A stretch of DNA of 11,025 bases from Acetobacteraceae bacterium (GTDB lineage Bacteria; Pseudomonadota; Alphaproteobacteria; Acetobacterales; Acetobacteraceae): assembly GCA_947476855.1 (NCBI GenBank), contig CANJSR010000139.1:1-11025 (forward strand), written 5' to 3'. A program made the translations under genes and the position numbers. How positions within the stretch are numbered: position 1 is the first letter of the stretch; each line of letters begins with the position of its first letter. Positions 6,319-11,025 of the stretch are shown here, piece after piece. The notes under the pieces were generated by a model that saw nothing but the letters and a program-made list of their open reading frames with translations, did not search any database and had not been told where the DNA came from.

Positions 6319-7063
6319 GAACCTTGAAGCCGCGCTGGATGAAGATGGCCCGGGCCAGGGGGCCGGCCAGGTAGGTCATGACGGATCGCGCCTCCGGTGT
6401 GTCACCGGCCTTGGTGACTGCGAAGGGATAGCTAATAGCCTGATGGCTGTCGGCCGGGAAGGTTCCCGCGACCGACACGCCCTTGGATGCGGCGGCGTCG
6501 GTTGAATAGACGATCCCGGCCGGGGCCTCGCCCCGTTCGACCAGCAGCAGGGCGGCGCGCACATCCTCGGTCCGGGCGAGCCGGGGCATGACGGCATCCC
6601 ACAGGCTCAGCTTCGTCAGCGCCTCCCGCGCATAGAGGCCGACGGGCACGTGCGCGGGGTCACCCGTCGCGATGCGGCCGTTGGCGCCCAGCAGGGCCGC
6701 AAGGTCGAGGGCCGGGGTGATGGCGATCTGGCGGGGTTTGTCGGCCGGCACGATCAGCACAAGCGTGTTGCCCAGAAGGCTCCGACGCGTGTCCAGGGCG
6801 ATCAGGTTCTTGTCAGCCAGGTAGTCCATCCATTTCAGGTCGGCCGAGGCGAACAGGTTCGCGGGCGCGCCTTGCTCGATCTGGCGCGCCAGCGACGAAC
6901 TGGCCCCGAAGGACAGGCGCAGCGGCTTGCGGCCCGCCTTGGTCCATTCGGCGGCGATGTCCCTCATCGCGTCCGTCAGGCTGGCGGCGGCGAACACGGT
7001 CACGGCCTGCGCGCGGGCCACGACCGGCGCAAGCAGGAGGCAGAGGAACAGGACGAAGCGCAT
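6314..7063 (-). CDS. modA: Molybdate ABC transporter periplasmic substrate-binding protein ModA
   Basis: A 249-residue secreted binding protein. The signal peptide is MRFVLFLCLLLAPVVARA with cleavage before QAVTVF. The mature protein starts with the ModA hallmark VFAAASLTDAM (about 23-33) and carries SFGASSSLARQIEQGAPANLFASAD (51-75), the serine-rich anion site, and GDPAHVPVGLYA later. It captures molybdate (or tungstate) in the periplasm for ModBC. ATG 7063 has AAAGG seven bases upstream; a TTG at 7078 would add five residues before the signal peptide and is less likely. It is the first gene of modABC. The stop codon overlaps the presumed modB start. A divergent ModE-type regulator begins 101 bp away. 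Confidence 0.94.
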   Translation of the reverse strand: MRFVLFLCLLLAPVVARAQAVTVFAAASLTDAMRDIAAEWTKAGRKPLRLSFGASSSLARQIEQGAPANLFASADLKWMDYLADKNLIALDTRRSLLGNTLVLIVPADKPRQIAITPALDLAALLGANGRIATGDPAHVPVGLYAREALTKLSLWDAVMPRLARTEDVRAALLLVERGEAPAGIVYSTDAAASKGVSVAGTFPADSHQAISYPFAVTKAGDTPEARSVMTYLAGPLARAIFIQRGFKVH

Positions 7064-7164
7064 GCGGTGACCTTTCAAGTGCGGGAGGGTTTCAGGCCAG
7101 CGGGCAGGATGTGGCCGTGGCCCCGGTTGATCCCACGGGGCCGGACGTGTTTGGTTGCGGGATC

Positions 7165-7545
7165 ATGGCGCCACGAAAAAACAGGTTGCCGGAGACGGCG
7201 AAGGCCAGCGACCGGTTGAGCATCAGGGTGGACCTCGCGTCCGGAACCCGGATCGGACCGGGGAAGATCGCGGTCCTGGAAGAAATCGCGCGCTCGGGCT
7301 CTATTTCGGCGGCGGGGCGGGCGTTGCGGATGTCGTACCGCCGGACCTGGGAACTCGTGGAAGAGCTGAACAAGGGCCTCGGCACGCCTGTCGTGGAAAC
7401 CGCCGCGGGCGGCAGCGGCGGGGGTGGGGCCGTGCTGACAAAGGCGGGGAAGGCGGTGGTGGAGCGATACCGCGCCATCGAGGTCGATGCCGCCGCCGCC
7501 GTGCGCAAGCACATCCAGGCGCTCAATCGCCTGCCATCCGGGTGA
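7165..7545 (+). CDS. ModE-type molybdate-responsive regulator, DNA-binding domain only
   Basis: A 126-residue winged-helix protein with the ModE/LysR-type N-terminal domain: IGPGKIAVLEEIARSGSISAAGRALRMSYRRTWELVEELN (about 30-69), then a glycine-rich wing (AAGGSGGGGAVLT) and a helix. Full ModE (about 260 residues in E. coli) has two C-terminal mop domains that bind molybdate; these are missing, as in many short alphaproteobacterial homologues. Start 7165 (ATG) gives the compact domain, but its ribosome site is weak (GGGA close by); GTG 7111 would add 18 residues. Divergent orientation to modA suggests it controls modABC. I see no AT-rich ModE box in the 101-bp gap. How it would sense molybdate without a mop domain is open. 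Confidence 0.82.
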   Translation: MAPRKNRLPETAKASDRLSIRVDLASGTRIGPGKIAVLEEIARSGSISAAGRALRMSYRRTWELVEELNKGLGTPVVETAAGGSGGGGAVLTKAGKAVVERYRAIEVDAAAAVRKHIQALNRLPSG

Positions 7546-7553
7546 CGGTCCGC

Positions 7554-8263
7554 GATGGCGGCGATCCGGCGGGGATCGGCCATCGGGCCCCTGGTGGTTC
7601 CGGCTGCCATCCCGTCGCCGCCCTTCACCGCCCTGGTGTGGCGGAGGAAGCCTTGTTCGTAGACGATTTCCTGCACCGGCATCCGGGTGGCCGACACGCG
7701 GACCTGGCCGGCATTGCAATACGTCGCCGCGGCCAGCAGCCGGCTGGCCGCGTCCACATCGGCGTGGTCAAACACGATGGCCGGGATGATGGGGAAGGTC
7801 CGGGGGGTGAAGGCGGCGACGGGTCCCACAGGCTCCTTGATCACAAGCTGGTGGATGCCTTCGGCCCGGGCGGGAATAACGCAGCCATAGGTGCGGCGGC
7901 CTTCCTCGGCGAACCGGCCGATGACATCGGCGGCGGCGAGCACCTTTCCCTTGGCTTCCGGCAGCGGCTTGCCCTGCTCCCGCGTCATCAGCGGCGCGAT
8001 CGCGTCGGCGCGGTCCCGCAACAGGTCGGCGGCCTTGCGCATCAGCTTTGAGTCGTCATAGGCCGATACCTTGCGGCCGATGCCTTGCGCCAGACCCGAA
8101 AGCCGCGGTCCGCGGCGTCCAGCGCGTGATCGCGGTCGGCCCGTTTGGCGTGCGCGACGGTCCCGATGGTGTCACCGCTGGCCGGATTGACGACCACCAG
8201 CGTGCGGCCGGACGCGGCGGGAAGTCATCGGCCGTCGATGAGCAATAAGACATTGGGATACAT
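7554..8263 (-). pseudogene. gabD: Decayed succinate-semialdehyde dehydrogenase (GabD-like aldehyde dehydrogenase)
   Basis: Minus-strand remnants of an NAD(P)-dependent aldehyde dehydrogenase. ATG 8263 with AAGGA upstream begins MYPNVLLLIDGR, then TGA (8227-8225) replaces the usual Trp codon. The frame continues as [27 protein letters not shown] and RGFRVWRK. A 14-bp tandem duplication at 8061-8088 shifts the frame before MRKAADLLRDRADAIAPL (from 8042). After VAAFTPRTFPI the sequence jumps to PAIVFDHADVDAAS (junction near 7787), losing roughly 100 codons including the NAD-binding core. The catalytic Cys in GQVCVS is Arg (GQVRVS, codon 7700-7698). Homology ends about 7554 after DPRRIAAI, so the C-terminal part is missing. 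Removing the duplication restores register exactly. A continuous frame from 8042 to 7092 exists but cannot encode an active enzyme. Confidence 0.92.
8061..8088. repeat. 14-bp tandem duplication inside the gabD remnant
   Basis: GGCCGATACCTTGC (8061-8074) is followed directly by GGCCGATGCCTTGC (8075-8088), one mismatch. Fourteen is not a multiple of three, so it accounts for the frameshift in the pseudogene. Confidence 0.9.
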
Positions 8264-8780
8264 CGTATGTGTTCCTTCACCCGGTCGGCCGATTCCCGTC
8301 AGCTTCACCGGGGAATAGCGTATGGCCGGTATACACCCGCCGTCCGCAATGTCCAAACGGATATAACGAAACCCGTCGCCCGGAGGCTCTCCCGCGCGTG
8401 CGACGGCGGTTTTCCCCGCGTGGCCGCTGGCAGAGCGGCACACGCCGCTTACCGTGGTATGAATGCGTCATTCCCTCGTCGGGCTGGATGCTCGGTCGAT
8501 GCTGACCGGAGAGGAACGCGCGACCGAGGTGGCCAAGGCCTGGCTCTTTCGGGCGGAGCGGTCCGCTGACACCCCGGGTGGATGACGGGATGGCGCTGCG
8601 TCCCGGCGCGCAATAATTCCGTTACACATATCCCTTATTGCCAAATCCCGAGGATACTTGGCATGTCAACGCGGAACCCGCTGGGCCGGCGAAACCCGCG
8701 GGAATACGCACCGCAGCGGCCGCGATAGTCGGAACGGGACTGACAGGGGCCGGGTTGGCAACAAAAAGGTGGTGGCGGGT
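8264..8780. other. Intergenic region without a convincing gene
   Basis: About 517 bp between the divergent gabD remnant and the autotransporter gene. It should carry the promoter of the latter, but no clear -35/-10 pair is visible. TGCCAA (8639-8644) and TTGGCA (8658-8663) form a 6-bp-arm inverted repeat in the AT-richer part at 8612-8665. A 40-codon frame at 8463-8585 has no ribosome site or recognised motif. On the minus strand GTCCAA (8351-8356) and GGTATA (8329-8334) could be a relic promoter of gabD. No RNA gene was recognised. Confidence 0.6.
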
Positions 8781-11025
8781 ATGTCGCTGACAGGGTGCCA
8801 TGCATTGCGTGGACTGTTCCGGGTCGGACGGCTTGCCGTCGGGCGCGGGCTGGCTTGGCCGATCGCGATGGGCCTGGCGGTGGCGACGCTGGCCGGCCAG
8901 GGTGCGCCAGCGCAGACCGTGATCGTGTCCAGCATCGGCGCCGACGGCAAGAATGGCGACCAGGACGTCCAGAGTGGCGGCTTCGGGCGTCGCGGATTTC
9001 CGGTCTCCGCGACCAACACGACATCGATCACGGCGACCTTCGCGGGGGAATCCACCTGGTTCGGCGCGATCAGTTCCGGCGGCGATGGCGGCAACCAGTA
9101 CAGCTATGGAACCGACGCGGAGGGCCACAACACCTATCTGCGCGGCCGAGGCGGATTGGCCGCGTTTGGCAGCCGGGTGAACGCGACGAACGACGCGCCG
9201 ATCACCATCACCACGAACGGCCTATCGAGCGGCGGCACGCGGCTGGTCGTGGCCCTGTCGACCGGCGGCAATGGCGGCCAGGGATGGGCGTATGAGGGAG
9301 AGACGACCGCGTCGATGGGCAACCGCGCCGGCTCGATCGAACTGACCAACAAGCGCGATCTCAACCTGAGTTGGGCCGGCTGGTCGAGCAACAATTTCGG
9401 TGTTGGCGCCATCGCGGTCCTCGGCTCCTCGGTCGGCGGCAAGGGGGCCAATTCGCAGAATGGCGGCGTCGATGGCGGCCCGGGTGGCAACGCCGATATC
9501 GTGAACGTCTACCAGATCAACAGTACCATCACGTTCAACACGGGCAGCGTGGACGTGCCGCAGGCGAACAGCAGCTTCCCGACGCCGCCGATCACCCGCG
9601 GCCTGCAAGGCTTCAGCGCGTTTCCGCCCCTGGTCGGGGCGGTCGTGGTGGCCTCCTCCTGGGGCGGGGCGGGCGGCATCGGCTGGGGGAGTTCACGCGG
9701 TGGCGCCGGAGGCCTCGCGGGGGACGCGTCGCTGCTGTTGCAGAACACCAGCATCAATCGAACGCTCGGACTGACCGACAACGTCGCGGGCGTGCTGGTC
9801 GAATCGACCGGTGGGCGCGCCGGCAATGGCGATTCGTCCAATGCCGACAGCGGCGGCGGGCGGGGGGGCAGCAGCGGGGCCATCACCCTGAGGATGAACC
9901 ACGGGGGTGATGTCTATACGAACGGCCGAGCGGCACCGGTTGCGATCGCGGCTTCGGTGGCGGGGGACGGGGGGATTGGCGGCAGTACGGATGGGGTTGG
10001 CGTTCGGTGCTGTTCCGGCCCTGGCGGCGACGGCGGCAACGCCGGCTCCGTCACGGTGGAGCACGGGGGCAGCTACGTGGGCGCCATCTTCGTCCCCGAC
10101 GACGGCATGTTCAGCTTGTTGTCCTACGGGTCAGGGTCTCCGGCCCTGGTGGCGGTCTCCTTCGGCGGGTCGGCCGGTGCGGGCGGCAGCGTTACCGGCT
10201 CCGGCGAAGGCAACGCGGCGGGTGGCGGGACCGGCGGAAGTGGCGGCACGATCCAGATCACGACGTCGAGAGCGGCCAGTCTGACCACGCACGGGATCAG
10301 TTCGCCGGGTATTCTCGCGCAATCGATCGGCGGCAATGGCGGCAATGGCGGCAGCGCCAACGTGCTGGTCAATGCCGATGGCGGGGACGGCGGTCCGGCT
10401 GGTTCGGCCGGGGATATGACGATCATTCTGGCCCCTCACGCCTTGTATACCGGCAATGACCAGTCCCCGGGCGTCATCGCCGTCAGCCGGGGCGGCAACG
10501 GTGGCAACGGCGGCAACGCCGCCAGCTCCAATTCCGATTCCGGCCTGGGTGGCAATGGCGGAGCCGCCGGGACGATCCGGGTGGCGAGCGAAGCGTCCAT
10601 CACCACCGACGGTGCCGCGTCATATGGCATCCTGGCCCAGGCCTTCGCGGGGCGTGGCGGCAATGCCGGTTCCGCGGGTGGCGTGCTGGCGACGGCGGCC
10701 GATGGAGGTTCCTCCGGCGCGCCGGGCGCCGTGACGGTCATCAACCGCGGCACGATTGCAACCTCAGGCGCGCAGTCCATGGGGATTCTGGCGCTGTCGG
10801 TCGGCGGCGGGGGCGGGGTCGGCGGCGACGCGACCGGGGCGTTTTCCGTGGGCGGCGATGGCGGCAAGGCGGCCAATGGCGGGGTGGTGGACATCGTCTC
10901 GGCCGGCCTCGTGACCACACGCGGCGACCTGGCGCATGGCTCGGTCGCGATGTCGATCGGCGGCGGCGGGGGCTCGGGCGGCAATGCGACCTCCTATTCG
11001 GCGGTCGTGGGCGTTTCGATCGGCG
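8781..11025 (+). CDS. Large glycine-rich autotransporter passenger, 5' part (runs off the right edge)
   Basis: From ATG 8781 the frame is open for 748 codons to the window end with no stop. AAGGTGG stands eight bases upstream. The first 44 residues form a long signal peptide (Arg-rich n-region, WPIAMGLAVATLAG core, APA cleavage). The rest is Gly/Ser/Ala/Asn-rich with repeats of the type GILAQSIGGNGGNGG, flanked by short beta strands (TIQITTS, AVTVINRG) and GDGG turns, as in giant Acetobacteraceae and Bradyrhizobium type Va autotransporters whose passenger folds as a beta-helix and whose C-terminal beta-barrel sits in the outer membrane. The barrel is outside the window. Repeat anchors at residues 510, 564, 616, 668 and 720 show a 52-residue period. 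A vicinal Cys pair lies at 410-411. Probable surface adhesin or matrix protein; ligand unknown. Confidence 0.85.
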   Translation, partial: MSLTGCHALRGLFRVGRLAVGRGLAWPIAMGLAVATLAGQGAPAQTVIVSSIGADGKNGDQDVQSGGFGRRGFPVSATNTTSITATFAGESTWFGAISSGGDGGNQYSYGTDAEGHNTYLRGRGGLAAFGSRVNATNDAPITITTNGLSSGGTRLVVALSTGGNGGQGWAYEGETTASMGNRAGSIELTNKRDLNLSWAGWSSNNFGVGAIAVLGSSVGGKGANSQNGGVDGGPGGNADIVNVYQINSTITFNTGSVDVPQANSSFPTPPITRGLQGFSAFPPLVGAVVVASSWGGAGGIGWGSSRGGAGGLAGDASLLLQNTSINRTLGLTDNVAGVLVESTGGRAGNGDSSNADSGGGRGGSSGAITLRMNHGGDVYTNGRAAPVAIAASVAGDGGIGGSTDGVGVRCCSGPGGDGGNAGSVTVEHGGSYVGAIFVPDDGMFSLLSYGSGSPALVAVSFGGSAGAGGSVTGSGEGNAAGGGTGGSGGTIQITTSRAASLTTHGISSPGILAQSIGGNGGNGGSANVLVNADGGDGGPAGSAGDMTIILAPHALYTGNDQSPGVIAVSRGGNGGNGGNAASSNSDSGLGGNGGAAGTIRVASEASITTDGAASYGILAQAFAGRGGNAGSAGGVLATAADGGSSGAPGAVTVINRGTIATSGAQSMGILALSVGGGGGVGGDATGAFSVGGDGGKAANGGVVDIVSAGLVTTRGDLAHGSVAMSIGGGGGSGGNATSYSAVVGVSIG
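10236..11025 (+). repeat. 52-residue (about 156-bp) repeats in the autotransporter passenger
   Basis: The G/S-[IV]-hydrophobic-A-x-[SA] anchor recurs with codons at 10308, 10470, 10626, 10782 and 10938, spaced 162, 156, 156 and 156 bp. Each unit has a strand with T-T or T-S-G (TTHG, TTDG, ATSG, TTRG), the GILAQS-like strand, a GG-x-GG loop and a GGDGG-like turn. DNA identity between units is modest, so these are old repeats. Confidence 0.75.

Noticed and set aside
7121..7140. CCCCG/CGGGG inverted repeat in the modA-modE gap
   Set aside because: Five-bp GC arms with a 10-nt spacer are expected by chance here and do not resemble a ModE site.
7092..8042. A 316-codon open frame on the minus strand with a clear aldehyde dehydrogenase segment
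   Set aside because: Only the first 163 codons are homologous, with an internal deletion and lost catalytic Cys; the rest is the reverse of the modE-like gene. Treated as part of the pseudogene.
8463..8585. A 40-codon plus-strand frame (begins MRHSLVGLDARSML)
   Set aside because: No ribosome binding site, no known motif, and such lengths are common by chance at this GC content.
9134..10984. Several long proline-rich minus-strand open frames opposite the autotransporter
   Set aside because: They are the complement of glycine-rich codons (GGC read as GCC/CCG-type codons), without ribosome sites or recognisable domains; the plus-strand frame has signal peptide and repeat evidence.

Overview
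The window reads as high-GC chromosomal DNA from an alphaproteobacterium. I favour a member of the Acetobacteraceae (acetic acid bacteria and relatives), judging from codon use, the glycine-rich autotransporter type and the protein styles. This is inference; no rRNA or tRNA is present to fix it.

Layout, left to right. (1) Positions 1-1400, minus strand: an FAD-dependent DAO-family oxidoreductase followed by what looks like the first 12 codons of the next gene (HemB-like N-terminus). (2) 1401-1666: a divergent intergenic region with a perfect 13-bp-arm inverted repeat. (3) 1667-2326, plus: a secreted PEP-CTERM protein. (4) 2337-4525: a reactive-sulfur/arsenate cassette. An ArsR-type repressor whose two cysteines fit the BigR/SqrR/YgaV persulfide sensors is followed by arsC on the minus strand. 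Divergently, two half-size YeeE/YedE sulfur transporters and a DUF2892 membrane protein are transcribed on the plus strand. A perfect palindrome lies in the shared promoter region. (5) 4547-7545: a molybdate uptake locus, modA-modB-modC on the minus strand with a divergent short ModE-type regulator. modB has no ATG, GTG or TTG that would give a full-length protein and seems to start at ATT or CTG. (6) 7554-8263, minus: a decayed succinate-semialdehyde dehydrogenase (gabD-like) with five separate lesions. (7) 8264-8780: a stretch of about 500 bp without a convincing gene. (8) 8781 to the right edge, plus: the 5' part of a very large glycine-rich autotransporter passenger with a 52-residue repeat.

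How they work together: the sensor probably represses both arms of the sulfur cassette until persulfide or sulfide rises. The transporter pair then moves sulfur species, and arsC comes along in the same regulon. ModABC imports molybdate for molybdenum cofactor enzymes, with the ModE-like protein as likely local regulator. The PEP-CTERM protein and the autotransporter are both envelope or surface proteins and look unrelated to the metabolic cassettes.

No phage, IS element, CRISPR array or RNA gene was recognised. The most interesting items are the modB start, the coupling of arsC to a persulfide-type sensor, the hairpin between divergent genes, and the autotransporter periodicity. I do not see a clearly new multi-gene system.
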